Shown here: positions 8,211 through 17,534 of the stretch, in pieces
Layout of the letters: each line of letters begins with the position of its first letter
How positions within the stretch are numbered: position 1 is the first letter of the stretch
Assembly: GCA_963977135.1 (NCBI GenBank)
Contig: CAXBNN010000002.1
Coordinates: 248,001-312,000 of the forward strand
DNA: 64,000 nt
From: UBA2040 sp963977135
GTDB lineage: Bacteria > Bacteroidota > Bacteroidia > Flavobacteriales_D > Crocinitomicaceae
Direction: 5' to 3'
Translations under genes and position numbers: made by a program
The notes under the pieces: model-generated
What the model saw: only the letters and a program-made list of their open reading frames with translations
Database searches by the model: none
What the model was told of the DNA's origin: nothing

Positions 8211-10395
8211 ATAAAACAAGTAAACCCTTTTCTTTCAATTTTGCCATTGACTTGGAATACCAAAACAGCTCAAAATCCTCAAAATGAGTTTCAAAATCTG
8301 ATTTTAATTCTCCGAGCGACTTTTGTTTTTTGCTTAAAGGTGAGAGTTCTTCAAGCTTGAGAATTAACCACTCCCCTTTTTCTTTGTTGACAGAAATTTG
8401 AAAAGAATCTAATTTATCGTGGAAAGTCAATTGCAAACTATGCCAAGTCTCTCCACGTTTTGTTTTTGAAGTTTCTTCAACCAATGGATTTGTTCCTAGC
8501 CAAACTACTTTCGCAGTTGGTTTAATCCCGAAGCTCAGCTCTTGATCTAAACAAGAATCTATGAAGTTTGAAGGAACTTTAGTTCGCGGAATTTTAAAGT
8601 CAAACCAGTCTTGTAATGGCAATTCGAAGCCAATTCCCTGCATAAAATTCAACAAGGATTTCTTTAATCCGAAACTGAATTTTTCATGATCTATACCTGT
8701 GGAGTCTTTGAAATCGACATCATTATTAGCAAAAGTTATTTCATTGATAGCCGGAACTATTCCAAATTCTTCAGGATTTATCCCAACGGGACTATGCGCC
8801 GTCAAAGCAAATTGATGCCAAAATCCAGACTGAAGCACGCCAATTTCGAACAGTTGACGGACCATTTCTAAACTATCAATGGTTTCTTGTTCGGTTTGAG
8901 TTGGGTAACCGTACATCAAATAAGCATGAACCATGATGTCGGATTCGGTAAAATTTCGTGTTACTTGAGCTACTTGTTCAACGGTTACGCCTTTGTCTAT
9001 TAATTTCAACAAACGATCAGAAGCCACTTCCAAACCGCCTGAAACAGCAATACAACCCGACGCTTTTAGTAAAACACAAAGATCTTTGGTGAAGTTCTTT
9101 TCGAAACGAATATTCGTCCACCAAGTAACGGTTATTCGACGTTTTAGTATCTCTAGAGCCAATGCTTTCATTAAGGAAGGTGGAGCTGCTTCATCCACAA
9201 AATGAAATCCATTTTCTCCAGTTTCAGCCATCAATTGCTCCATTCGATCAACCAAGGTTTTGGCTGCGATGGGTTCATACAATTTGATGTAGTCCAAAGA
9301 AATATCACAAAATGTACATTTTCCCCAATAACAACCGTGCGCCATTGTGAGTTTCAACCATCGACCATCGCTCCACAAACTGTGCATTGGATTTGCAATT
9401 TCGATAACTGAAATGTAATTTTTCAAATGTAAATCGGAATAATCTGGCGTGCCGACTTCGCTTTGTTTGTAGTCGGGCTGCGTGCTATTGTTAATGTATT
9501 TTACCTCGCCATTTTCGAGTAGAAAAGTTCGTTTGAATTGCCCATTGTTTGAATTGCCCAACGATTTAAAAACCAATTCTATTGGCAATTCGCCATCGTC
9601 CAGAGTAATGAAATCGAAAAATTCGAAGACACGTTTATCTTTTAACGAACGTAACTCCGTATTTGGAAAACCACCGCCCATGGCAATTTTAATTTCTGGA
9701 TAGTTTGCTTTCAGAAATTTGGCGCAACGAAAAGCACTGTACAAATTCCCTGGAAATGGAACTGAGAAACAGACTAGTTTTGGTTGAACTTCTTTGATTT
9801 TTTTATCTAAAATCTGAATTGTGATTTCATCAATTTTTGTTGGATCGTTTTGCAGATAATCATACAATTCATCGAATGAATTTGCACTTCGTCCTAATCT
9901 TTCAGCATAACGACTGAATCCAAAATTTTCGTCTATACATTCCACAATGAAGTCAGACAAATCCTCCAAATACAAGGTGGCTAGGTGTTTCGCTTTGTCC
10001 TGCATCCCCATATTGCCAAAAGCCCAATCCAGATCTTCAACTTGATCAAACCGAGAAGCTCGTGGTAGGAAAGTTTCTGTACAAATCTGCCTTGCTATGG
10101 TTTGATTTTTCCCTTGAAGAAATTCAATCACCTCATCCAAGGTTTTCAGATAGTCCCCTTTTAAATGATAAATCCGCTGGCAATTTCCTGTTTTGATTGT
10201 ATCATTTTCATAGGCAAAATCGAACAACTCAAAGAACACTTTTTTCGAGAACAATTCCAAAATAACCTCGATGCCCAAATCCATTTGAAAAGTTGAAACA
10301 CTCTTCGTATTCAAAAACCCTTTCAAATAGGCAGTTGCTGGATACGGTGTATTCAATTGAGTAAAAGGTGGTGTTATGAGAAATACGTCGTTCAA
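8209..10395 (-). CDS. B12-binding-domain radical SAM protein
   Basis: 728 aa. The N-terminal third contains a Rossmann-type cobalamin-binding-like region (QPKLVCFSVPFPGNLYSAFR ... IKIAMGGGFPNTELR). It is followed by the radical SAM core with cluster motif HGCYWGKCTFCDI, then ENGFHFVDEAAPP and VSGGLEVASDRLLKLIDKG. The cluster cysteines are spaced CX4CX2C, one residue longer than the classic CX3CX2C; I checked this against the bases. The C-terminal about 200 residues are unassigned. The protein probably carries out radical chemistry (methylation or rearrangement) on an unknown substrate. It is a single-gene unit with no peptide precursor or partner visible nearby. Confidence 0.85.
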   Translation of the reverse strand: MNDVFLITPPFTQLNTPYPATAYLKGFLNTKSVSTFQMDLGIEVILELFSKKVFFELFDFAYENDTIKTGNCQRIYHLKGDYLKTLDEVIEFLQGKNQTIARQICTETFLPRASRFDQVEDLDWAFGNMGMQDKAKHLATLYLEDLSDFIVECIDENFGFSRYAERLGRSANSFDELYDYLQNDPTKIDEITIQILDKKIKEVQPKLVCFSVPFPGNLYSAFRCAKFLKANYPEIKIAMGGGFPNTELRSLKDKRVFEFFDFITLDDGELPIELVFKSLGNSNNGQFKRTFLLENGEVKYINNSTQPDYKQSEVGTPDYSDLHLKNYISVIEIANPMHSLWSDGRWLKLTMAHGCYWGKCTFCDISLDYIKLYEPIAAKTLVDRMEQLMAETGENGFHFVDEAAPPSLMKALALEILKRRITVTWWTNIRFEKNFTKDLCVLLKASGCIAVSGGLEVASDRLLKLIDKGVTVEQVAQVTRNFTESDIMVHAYLMYGYPTQTEQETIDSLEMVRQLFEIGVLQSGFWHQFALTAHSPVGINPEEFGIVPAINEITFANNDVDFKDSTGIDHEKFSFGLKKSLLNFMQGIGFELPLQDWFDFKIPRTKVPSNFIDSCLDQELSFGIKPTAKVVWLGTNPLVEETSKTKRGETWHSLQLTFHDKLDSFQISVNKEKGEWLILKLEELSPLSKKQKSLGELKSDFETHFEDFELFWYSKSMAKLKEKGLLVL

Positions 10396-10517
10396 CTCTG
10401 TTTAGAATGGGTTCGGGTAAAGATAAGGGAATCTCAATATTTATTCAGATAGTTGATAGTGAAATACAATTATTCTTTCTTCGGACAATAATTTAAAAAT
10501 TACAATAAAAAAATTTA

Positions 10518-10548
10518 TTTGAAAATAATTTTTTTTATTGTATATTGC
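10518..10548 (+). promoter_or_regulatory. Promoter of a candidate small RNA
   Basis: TTTG at 10518-10521, exactly 19 bp, then TATATTGC at 10541-10548. The spacing matches the Bacteroidota promoter; the -7 box deviates at its last two bases. No protein gene follows on this strand, and the next coding sequences are on the minus strand. Confidence 0.5.
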
Positions 10549-10553
10549 TCTAC

Positions 10554-10664
10554 CATTCAATTGTTTAATCACGATGAAAGGGCTCTGTTGTACCAGAGAG
10601 ATACCGAAATTACAACTATAACTATGAAAGAAAAACGCTCAAGGAATTAACTTGAGCGTTTTTT
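10554..10664 (+). ncRNA. Candidate stand-alone small RNA (about 110 nt)
   Basis: The 303-bp gap between two minus-strand genes holds a promoter-like pair, a hairpin (CTCTG..CAGAG, about 10582-10599), an A-rich linker and a strong GC-rich hairpin with a T-run at 10631-10665. Together these form a plausible transcript of about 110 nt. Two tiny ORFs (15 codons from 10574, 8 codons from 10624) fall inside it but show no protein-like features. It is not an upstream leader for any plus-strand gene. The identity is unknown; the end hairpin could alternatively just terminate the minus-strand SDR gene. Confidence 0.45.
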
Positions 10665-10665
10665 A
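10631..10665. terminator. Bidirectional Rho-independent terminator
   Basis: AAACGCTCAAG (10633-10643) pairs perfectly with CTTGAGCGTTT (10651-10661), with T-runs on both strands. It can end the candidate small RNA on the plus strand and the SDR gene 11766-10699 on the minus strand. Confidence 0.85.
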
Positions 10666-10698
10666 TTGTTTATAATCTTGTATTAAAAAGAAGTCAAT

Positions 10699-11766
10699 TT
10701 ATTTGGCTTGAATTATTTTCTCATCAATTAAAACCTGAAAAGCGTCCTCCATTGTTTTCTGCAAAGGCATAAATTCGATTCCTAGTTCTTTTTTAATTTT
10801 TGAATTGTCCGCTTTCCATTCTATGTTCACATTGTTACGGATCAAATCTCTAGTAAATAACTTATTAGCCATAGGCCCAACAATCATCAACAACCATTTC
10901 GGCAATGCTTTTTTGGGAATTGGATAATTTGCACCATATTTTGGAAGAAGTGCTTGACCCATTTCTAAGAAATTAGTGTTGTGAGCACTTGTGATGTATC
11001 TGCCATGGGCATTTGCAAGATAACCTGCATTAAAGTGAGCATCAGCAACATCGCGAACATCGACAACTCCTGCGCCCATTTTCGGAACACCCATTTTCAT
11101 TGTCCCATCACCCAATTGTTTTAATATGGACATACTTTCAGATGTTGTAGCACCGGGATTCAAAGCTGGCCCCATAACAAAACTCGGGTTTATCGTTACC
11201 AAATCCCAGTTTGATTGTCCTTCATTCATTTCCCAGGCCTTTTTCTCTGCCATCGTCTTTGAATAAGAATATGGATTATAATCAAGCGTAGAAGTTGTAT
11301 TCCAAATTTCTTCTGTCAATATGCCATTCGGCGCTTTTTGACAATCTGTGGCATCTGTATAAATAGATGCACAACTACTTGTGAGCACAACTCTTTTCAC
11401 GGATGGAGTTTCATTTGCAGAATTCAATACGTTTTCTGTTCCTTTTACTGCTGGATCAACCAAATCTTTTTGAGCATCCTTCACATCCAAAACAAAAGGA
11501 GATGCAGTGTGAAAGACAACCTCGCAACCTTCCATTGCTTCTTTATAGGAATTCGGCGTTAAAAGATCTGATTTAAACAACTTTAAACTTCCTTTTGAAT
11601 TGTTGGCCAATTCAGTTAAGTGACCTACTTTCTTCGTGTTCTGCGGGTCGCGCACAGCAGCGTGGACGGTAATTCCTTCATCCAATAATTTTTTCACTAA
11701 CCAACTAGCGACATAACCGTTTGCTCCTGTTACTAAAACAGGTTTTGTTTTATCTATTTCTGTCAT
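10699..11766 (-). CDS. Extended SDR, dihydroflavonol reductase-like NAD(P)-dependent oxidoreductase
   Basis: 355 aa. The N-terminal Rossmann motif VLVTGANGYVASWLVKKLL is followed by VVFHTASPF and VVLTSSCASIY. The catalytic pair is in YNPYSYSKTMAEKKAW (YxxxK), with NPSFVMGPAL and VDVRDVADAHFNA further on. This set is typical of plant DFR/cinnamoyl-CoA-reductase-like extended SDRs, common in bacteria with unknown carbonyl substrates. Monocistronic on the minus strand, ending at the bidirectional hairpin. A near-consensus -7 box (CATCTTTG, one mismatch) lies upstream around 11795. Confidence 0.85.
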   Translation of the reverse strand: MTEIDKTKPVLVTGANGYVASWLVKKLLDEGITVHAAVRDPQNTKKVGHLTELANNSKGSLKLFKSDLLTPNSYKEAMEGCEVVFHTASPFVLDVKDAQKDLVDPAVKGTENVLNSANETPSVKRVVLTSSCASIYTDATDCQKAPNGILTEEIWNTTSTLDYNPYSYSKTMAEKKAWEMNEGQSNWDLVTINPSFVMGPALNPGATTSESMSILKQLGDGTMKMGVPKMGAGVVDVRDVADAHFNAGYLANAHGRYITSAHNTNFLEMGQALLPKYGANYPIPKKALPKWLLMIVGPMANKLFTRDLIRNNVNIEWKADNSKIKKELGIEFMPLQKTMEDAFQVLIDEKIIQAK

Positions 11767-11910
11767 ATTCTTAAGATTCTATAAGTCAAGTACAAAGATG
11801 TGCATCATTTCATGGCTTAAAAGTTAAAAATTACGAAAAATGAGTAAGCTTTTTAACTACCAAATGCATTAATCGTGGTTAAAAACAAAAAATCGTCCGT
11901 TAAAAAACCT

Positions 11911-12642
11911 TTAGGATTCTGATACTGCAAGACCACTCTCGCGAGAAACGAAGTCCGAATATTGTTTTATGCATACATAATATAAAATTATACTTACAAT
12001 AAGTAGTAAATGGCTAACATCATTTTTATCTAACCAAGGATGAATATTGATTTTAAAAGCTAGAAAAATGGCGCTTGGAAGGAGAATAAAAGTGCTAATC
12101 AATAGATAGCGAAAAGATGAATGGATTTTTTTGTAGTATTGATATCCTAAATAACCCAAACTGAAACCCATACCAATAACTGAATTGATCGTCGGCAGAG
12201 CCATTCCCTTTGTTGGGTTCGACTCCAGATCGACAAACAAACAAATCAGCGTTTCCAAGATTAACACTAAGACTAATTTATAAACTGAAATTTTATTGAA
12301 TAGTTTCTTCTGCTTTGGATTCGGGTGAATGGAGAACATTGCGTGTTCAATGAAATATACGGCAAGTATACCTGTAAAATAAGAAGGTATTTTTCCTGGA
12401 ATGCCCGTATAATTGTACAACAAGTGACCAAAACCGCCTGTTAAAAACCCAAGTCCAAAAACTATAAAGAACCATAGCCAATAGGTATTAAAAGTTGATT
12501 TTACTTTCAACCTCTTTAACTTAAAGACCAGATAAATGACCAAAACAGAAATGATCATGTCACCTATAAAAGCATTGGGTTCCAAAAGTTGAAAACCTTG
12601 GAAGTTCCATTCTATTTTTTCAAAATCACTTCCTATTTTCAT
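11911..12642 (-). CDS. Seven-helix integral membrane protein of unknown function
   Basis: 243 aa with about seven hydrophobic helices, for example DMIISVLVIYLVFKL, FIVFGLGFLTGGFGHLLY, FTGILAVYFIEHAMF, LVLVLILETLICLF and LLLIVSIILYYVCIKQY. Conserved-looking polar positions lie within helices (a His in GGFGHLLYN, EHAMFSIHPNP). It may belong to the DUF6962-type Bacteroidota membrane family, but I cannot confirm that by eye. It follows the SDR gene 13537-12710 by 67 bp on the same strand and may be co-transcribed. Confidence 0.7.
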   Translation of the reverse strand: MKIGSDFEKIEWNFQGFQLLEPNAFIGDMIISVLVIYLVFKLKRLKVKSTFNTYWLWFFIVFGLGFLTGGFGHLLYNYTGIPGKIPSYFTGILAVYFIEHAMFSIHPNPKQKKLFNKISVYKLVLVLILETLICLFVDLESNPTKGMALPTINSVIGMGFSLGYLGYQYYKKIHSSFRYLLISTFILLPSAIFLAFKINIHPWLDKNDVSHLLLIVSIILYYVCIKQYSDFVSRESGLAVSES

Positions 12643-12709
12643 TTTAGTTTCTGCAATAGTCGGCTTTTTAAACCAATTACTGCCTAAAATGTGAATTGAG
12701 TTTCAATTC

Positions 12710-13537
12710 TCAATCCATCGCCATAATTTTTTTTCGATTTCTTTTCACTACAGCTAAGGCAATACTTGGGAAATATCTATAGATTACATGCACCATTCTA
12801 CCTTGATATGAAGAATAAGAGCTGAACTTCCTTTTTTCCAATTGTCGAATAATCTTTGAAACCGTTTTGTCCAATGGTTCAACTTTCACATCCTCTCGTT
12901 TTTTCATCGTTATTGATTCGCCTGAAGGGGAAATGTTTTGCTTATTGCTGTCATTTTCTGTAAATCCCGGATAGTTTACACCAACATAAACTCCATCGTC
13001 GTGCAATTCATTTTTCAAGCTTTCCGCAATGCTAATAATTGATCTTTTCGTGCAGGAATAAGACAAATAACTTGGTAACCCAACAATTCCAGCCAAAGAA
13101 GAAATGAACAATATTCCCCCTTTTTTTTCTTTTAAATGTGGCAAAAATGCTAGGGTTGGGTAAATACTACCAAGAATATTTACAGACATTAATTTCTCGA
13201 AAACCTCAGGTACTGTTTCCTCTAATTTCCCTTTGGCGGCGAGGCCTGCATTATTAATTAAATAATCGACCCTCCCAAATTGCTTGATCGTCTCATCGGC
13301 CAATTTTTCGCAAAATGAATAATCGGAAACATCTCCTGCAAAACCAATTGTATCGAAACCTTTTTTGATAAACTCATCCACGGTTTGTTGAACTTTTTCT
13401 TCTCGTCGTGAATTAATAACAATTTTGGCGCCTTGCTTTGCTAAAAGTTCAGCTGTTCGTTTTCCTATTCCTTGAACTGAACCTGTTATAACAATTACTT
13501 TTCCTTGAAACATATTAGGCGGTTTTGATATACTCAT
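12710..13537 (-). CDS. Classical SDR oxidoreductase
   Basis: 275 aa. The cofactor motif TGSVQGIGKRTAELLAKQG (TGxxxGxG), the structural NAG in YLINNAGLAAKG, the active-site Ser in ILFISSLAGIVG and the catalytic YSCTK are all present. Substrate unknown; the C-terminal basic VVKRNRKKIMAMD is typical of membrane-associated SDRs acting on lipids (inference). The start at 13537 overlaps the upstream epimerase gene by 23 bp. An alternative ATG at 13513 (MFQGKVIVITG) would start 2 bp after that gene's stop. Same operon as the epimerase either way. Confidence 0.87.
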   Translation of the reverse strand: MSISKPPNMFQGKVIVITGSVQGIGKRTAELLAKQGAKIVINSRREEKVQQTVDEFIKKGFDTIGFAGDVSDYSFCEKLADETIKQFGRVDYLINNAGLAAKGKLEETVPEVFEKLMSVNILGSIYPTLAFLPHLKEKKGGILFISSLAGIVGLPSYLSYSCTKRSIISIAESLKNELHDDGVYVGVNYPGFTENDSNKQNISPSGESITMKKREDVKVEPLDKTVSKIIRQLEKRKFSSYSSYQGRMVHVIYRYFPSIALAVVKRNRKKIMAMD

Positions 13538-14507
13538 TTTCGACGAACCAGTCGTAACATTCTTTTATCGCCGTATCAATCGGTGTTTGGGGCATTTTTA
13601 AGTGTTTTACAGCTTTTTCTGCCGAATAATAATGTATTTCGTTCGATAATATCGCCAACTCTTTTGATAGAGTTGGTTCATTCTTAAACAATTGGGCATA
13701 AAATGAATTGAATCGTCCATATAAAGCGACAACGGTTTTGGGAACTTTGATTTTCGGTGGGGTAACACCTGTTACTTTGGCAATCTTTTCAAATGCTTCT
13801 TTGTAGGTTAAATTTTCATTTCCAAGAATATAGCACTCTCCTTTTTCTCCAAAAGTAATTGCATTTGCTATTGCAACCGCTGCGTCTTTTACGGCAACGA
13901 AATTTTTTCCTCCTACAGCATAACCAGGAACTTTTTTCTCATAAATTCCCAAAATCATAGCTCCTGAAGTTGGTCTTGAATCATACGGCCCTATCATAAA
14001 AGTTGGATTTACAATTACGGCATCAAATCCTTCTTCCTTTACCTTTCGAAGAATATTGATTTGAGCTTGATATTTTGAATCCATATAGTCTAAACCATAA
14101 TGAAGCGCGTTGTAACTATTTTTTTCAGTTCCAAGTTCAGTTAGACTTCCTGACCCAAACGAATTTGCCGTTCCAACATAAATTAATCGTTTCACATTAT
14201 TGATTTGACAAGCTTTTACGACATTGTCTGTTCCAATAATATTCACTTGGTTTACCAAAGGCTGTCGAGCTGGAAACATGCTTGTGTTAGCAGCACAATG
14301 AATGACAATATCCATTCCTTCTGAAGCATCCAATAAATCTTTTTCATTGAGAAGATTACCTGCAACCCTTTTAATTGGCAGTCCTTCTATCGTTGGCGAA
14401 GATTTTCCTGCCTCGGTAAATCCCGTTACTTCATATTTACGAGCTAGTAACTCTCTTACTAAGTTACTTCCTAAAAGTCCATCCGGACCTGTTACTAAAA
14501 CTTTCAT
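13515..14507 (-). CDS. NAD-dependent epimerase/dehydratase family protein
   Basis: 330 aa from MKVLVTGPDGLLGSNLVREL, a Rossmann GxxGxxG start. MDIVIHCAANTSMF, RLIYVGTANSFG and the catalytic-type YxxxK in LDYMDSKYQAQ follow, then VIVNPTFMIGPYD. Extended SDR acting on a sugar nucleotide, sterol or flavonoid-like substrate; specificity cannot be read. The frame is open to 14609, but a promoter with a perfect TATTTTTG box at 14528-14535 falls inside that extension, so translation should start at 14507. It is coupled to the downstream classical SDR. Confidence 0.87.
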   Translation of the reverse strand: MKVLVTGPDGLLGSNLVRELLARKYEVTGFTEAGKSSPTIEGLPIKRVAGNLLNEKDLLDASEGMDIVIHCAANTSMFPARQPLVNQVNIIGTDNVVKACQINNVKRLIYVGTANSFGSGSLTELGTEKNSYNALHYGLDYMDSKYQAQINILRKVKEEGFDAVIVNPTFMIGPYDSRPTSGAMILGIYEKKVPGYAVGGKNFVAVKDAAVAIANAITFGEKGECYILGNENLTYKEAFEKIAKVTGVTPPKIKVPKTVVALYGRFNSFYAQLFKNEPTLSKELAILSNEIHYYSAEKAVKHLKMPQTPIDTAIKECYDWFVENEYIKTA

Positions 14508-14527
14508 TTTTTCTACGATTTGTAAAT

Positions 14528-14560
14528 CAAAAATAGATATCTGAAATGCATTTGTGCAAT
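14528..14560 (-). promoter_or_regulatory. Promoter of the epimerase-SDR operon
   Basis: On the minus strand, ATTG (14560-14557), a 21-bp spacer and a perfect TATTTTTG (14535-14528). The predicted leader is about 15 nt to the ATG at 14507, which excludes the longer N-terminal extension. Confidence 0.65.
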
Positions 14561-14785
14561 CGATTTCACGAAGTAGAATTTGCTGACTTGCGAATTCCGC
14601 AACTAACAATTGTTAAAATTAGTCTTAAAAAAGCCAAAATCCTATACCAAATAGTGAAAAATACAATATAGTTGACGCATGAATAGTAGATGAAATTTCA
14701 CCATAATTTTACCCTTGGGTAATTTATATAAACCCTAAATAAGCGAATTAGTGCGAAAATAAAATTGAGTATTTTTTGAATCAAC

Positions 14786-16015
14786 TCACTTTACATTGAA
14801 ATAGGCCAACAATTTTTCGTGAGTTTTCTTATATGTCTCGCTGAATACATTCCGTATTGAAGCAAAGTAATTTTGATAATCATTTTTTAAATCTTCGTCT
14901 TTTGTTTTGGCAATACTCTCTGCTACATCTGTGGCTATTTTATCAAATTTCTTCCTACCATTTTCAATTTGCATTGCCGTACTATTGGTCAATTCATACA
15001 AATCTTTTATTTCTTTCGCCTTGCTTTCATGTTTGAGTTGATCTCTCAAATTTTCCGAATAGGTGTTGCTGGCATATTCGGTAACAACTTCATTTTCTTT
15101 TTGTCGAAACACTATTGTTTTGTGTACCACACTATCACGAATAGCTTCATATTCTCCATAAGGTGTGGCAACCTTCATCGTAATGGGAAGAATATCAACG
15201 AAAACAAAAAATAGGATAATAAACATAGCTACCCACCAAATATGATCACCATTCGTTTTGTCCGCTTGTAATTGGGAAAGCATTTTTACTCGCGACAAAT
15301 AATCAAAGCTCTTGTTATTTGCGGTTGACAATTTATCCTCATCTCGTTGTCTTTTCATATCAGCAACCAAAGACTTAACCAATGAATCTTCCAGAATAAT
15401 TTGTTGATTCAACTCACCAATTTGAACGCCAATTTCTGCTGTTCGTCTACTGTTTCCTGGTATTCCTGAAGATGCACCACACGGCAATTCTTTTTTGAAA
15501 CCACTTTGCTCAAAAGTTAATAAACTGGCTTTACAATTTTTTAAACTTACCAAGCTGTCCAGTTTAAGGTTAACATTTAATCTTTTTGCTTCAAAAGTTG
15601 AATCAATAGCACTGAGTTCATTTCGTTTTTCTTTTACAATGGCTTCTGTAATCCCTTCATTGAACCATAAAAGAACCATTGGGTGAGCAACTGCAATCCC
15701 AACAATAAGAGCAAATAAATACCTAACCAAAGTTGCTGCTAAAAAGTTGGTCTTATTCTCCAATTTTGTCTTGTACAATGTCGAAATAATGAACTTGTCA
15801 ATGAACAAGATGATGAAAAACCAAATTATTCCGCCTGTAATGTATAAAGGCATATTACTAGTTACAGTAGAAAGTGCGTAGGTCATCGAAAAAAAACCAA
15901 CTACAGCCGGAATCAATACCAAGGTTCCGAATCCAGTAATTTTATTTTTTTCTGAATGTGAAACTTGATCTAATATAGATTGATCTGCACCTGCTAACCA
16001 CTGGAAAATATTCAT
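14786..16015 (-). CDS. DUF4407 membrane protein
   Basis: 409 aa. The N-terminal signature FQWLAGADQSILDQ and three to four transmembrane helices (about 28-48, 54-75, 88-112 and 252-275) surround a long charged coiled-coil region (about 125-245). A second helical region follows to the C-terminus. This matches the DUF4407 family, whose function is unknown; some members sit near conflict or envelope genes, but nothing here supports a defence role. Monocistronic. The 16016-16229 gap shows nothing recognisable. Confidence 0.82.
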   Translation of the reverse strand: MNIFQWLAGADQSILDQVSHSEKNKITGFGTLVLIPAVVGFFSMTYALSTVTSNMPLYITGGIIWFFIILFIDKFIISTLYKTKLENKTNFLAATLVRYLFALIVGIAVAHPMVLLWFNEGITEAIVKEKRNELSAIDSTFEAKRLNVNLKLDSLVSLKNCKASLLTFEQSGFKKELPCGASSGIPGNSRRTAEIGVQIGELNQQIILEDSLVKSLVADMKRQRDEDKLSTANNKSFDYLSRVKMLSQLQADKTNGDHIWWVAMFIILFFVFVDILPITMKVATPYGEYEAIRDSVVHKTIVFRQKENEVVTEYASNTYSENLRDQLKHESKAKEIKDLYELTNSTAMQIENGRKKFDKIATDVAESIAKTKDEDLKNDYQNYFASIRNVFSETYKKTHEKLLAYFNVK

Positions 16016-16229
16016 GCGTTTCTTTTACTTTAATTGTACTATGCAGAAAGTACTGCAATCCAATCAAATATAGAGGAAAATGAATTTCGTTACAGTTTAA
16101 AGCTCCTTTTTAAGGTAGTTTGGGAAAAGAAATCTGTGAACGGCATATATTCGTCGGTAAAATGAAATTCTGCTCCCAATGTTAACTTATTAATCAGCGA
16201 ATTTATTTCATTAAAAAGACTTTGAAAGA

Positions 16230-17534
16230 TTAGTTAGAGTAAAGCAAATACTTTTTACGTGTGATTTTAAACTCCACCAATTTAGGTTGCCAAGTTTCAC
16301 GAATTTGCTTTTCCGTCATTCCATTTTCAATTTGTGTCATTAATTCACCATTGCCGACAAGTAAATTCAAAAACTTAGCATTGGTAACAAAAGATTGATC
16401 TTTCAACAAAGTGCACGCATTCATGAAATACGAAAGGTTCAGTTTGGTTGATCGCTTTTTAAGGATTTCGGTTAAATCAAAACCGTTGCAAGTTTCGTTT
16501 TCCCACAATGGAGAACTTGCACCTTCCTGAGCACGTGGAATAAAAGAATAATCGGTTTCTGGAAATTTTGGATGTCCATATATTTCAAATGGGTTGTCCG
16601 TTCCACGACCTACGCTAACACTTGTTCCTTCAAAGAAACAAAGACTTGGGTACAAATAAATAGAGTTGTTCGTGCGCAAATTCGGTGAAGGTGGCACTGG
16701 CAATTCGTATTCTGTTTGGTGGGTGTAATTCTCCAGAGGAATTACCGTCAAATCACATTTCAGATTGTTTGGCAACCAGGCTTCTCCATTGATCATTTTA
16801 CCATATTCTCCGATGGTCATTCCATAAACAATCGGAACTGGGTGCATCCCAACAAATGAGGTGTAATCCGATTCTAAAACTGGCCCATCGACGTAATTGC
16901 CATTTGGATTCGGTCTGTCCAAAACGATTAATGGAATATTTGCTTCGGCACACGCTTCCATTACGTAATGTAAAGTTGAAATATAGGTGTAGAATCGGAC
17001 GCCAACATCTTGAATATCAAAAATCATAATGTCTATACCACTCATCATTTCTTCAGACGGCTTTTTCGTTTTTCCATAAAGTGACATAATTGGCAAACCC
17101 GTCTTCTCATCTTGAGTTGAAGAAACATGCTCACCTGCACTGGCCTTACCTCGGAAACCATGCTCAGGCGCGAAAACTTTTATCACGTTAATTCCAGAAG
17201 CGAGAAGAGTATCAACCAAATGAGTTTCTCTAATCATTCCTGTTTGGTTGGAAACAACTCCAACTTTTTTATCTTGAAGTAAAGGGATATAAACTTCGGT
17301 TCGCTCTATTGCTAATTTCAGCTTTTTAGGTGCGTTGCTTTTGATTTCCTCCAACTCTCCATTTACTGAATTTTCATTATTCTTAATCGTCTCTTTGGTG
17401 GTTTTATCTTTATCTCCATTGCCGGAGACAGAAGAACAACTGAACAGCAAAACAAGGAAAAGACTTTCAATGAAGAAAAGCTTTGTGTACTTTCGCGTTG
17501 ATAATAATATTGGATTGGCGCACGAGTATTTCAT
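16230..17534 (-). CDS. DUF1343 exo-beta-N-acetylmuramidase (NamZ-like) lipoprotein
   Basis: 434 aa. A signal peptide with lipobox LLFSC near residue 35 indicates membrane anchoring, followed by a Ser/Lys/Asn-rich linker. The DUF1343 core carries KVGVVSNQTGMI, FAPEHGFRGKASAGEHV, GLPIMSLYGKTKKP, MIFDIQDVGVRFYTYISTL, LDRPNPNG and LRTNNSIYLYPSLCFFEGT. The family releases terminal MurNAc from peptidoglycan fragments, so a cell-wall recycling role is likely. The preferred start is the Met at 17534. It overlaps the divergent permease gene by about 65 bp, so one of the two starts may lie further in. Confidence 0.85.
   Translation of the reverse strand: MKYSCANPILLSTRKYTKLFFIESLFLVLLFSCSSVSGNGDKDKTTKETIKNNENSVNGELEEIKSNAPKKLKLAIERTEVYIPLLQDKKVGVVSNQTGMIRETHLVDTLLASGINVIKVFAPEHGFRGKASAGEHVSSTQDEKTGLPIMSLYGKTKKPSEEMMSGIDIMIFDIQDVGVRFYTYISTLHYVMEACAEANIPLIVLDRPNPNGNYVDGPVLESDYTSFVGMHPVPIVYGMTIGEYGKMINGEAWLPNNLKCDLTVIPLENYTHQTEYELPVPPSPNLRTNNSIYLYPSLCFFEGTSVSVGRGTDNPFEIYGHPKFPETDYSFIPRAQEGASSPLWENETCNGFDLTEILKKRSTKLNLSYFMNACTLLKDQSFVTNAKFLNLLVGNGELMTQIENGMTEKQIRETWQPKLVEFKITRKKYLLYSN

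Noticed and set aside
10574..10650. Two tiny ORFs (15 and 8 codons) in the candidate sRNA as a leader peptide system
   Set aside because: No regulated amino-acid run, no downstream plus-strand gene to attenuate.
14508..14609. N-terminal extension of the epimerase
   Set aside because: It contains the promoter of the operon; the Rossmann motif begins at the Met at 14507.
14786..16015. DUF4407 protein as part of an anti-phage system
   Set aside because: No nuclease, ATPase or other defence gene adjoins it; family alone does not support the claim.
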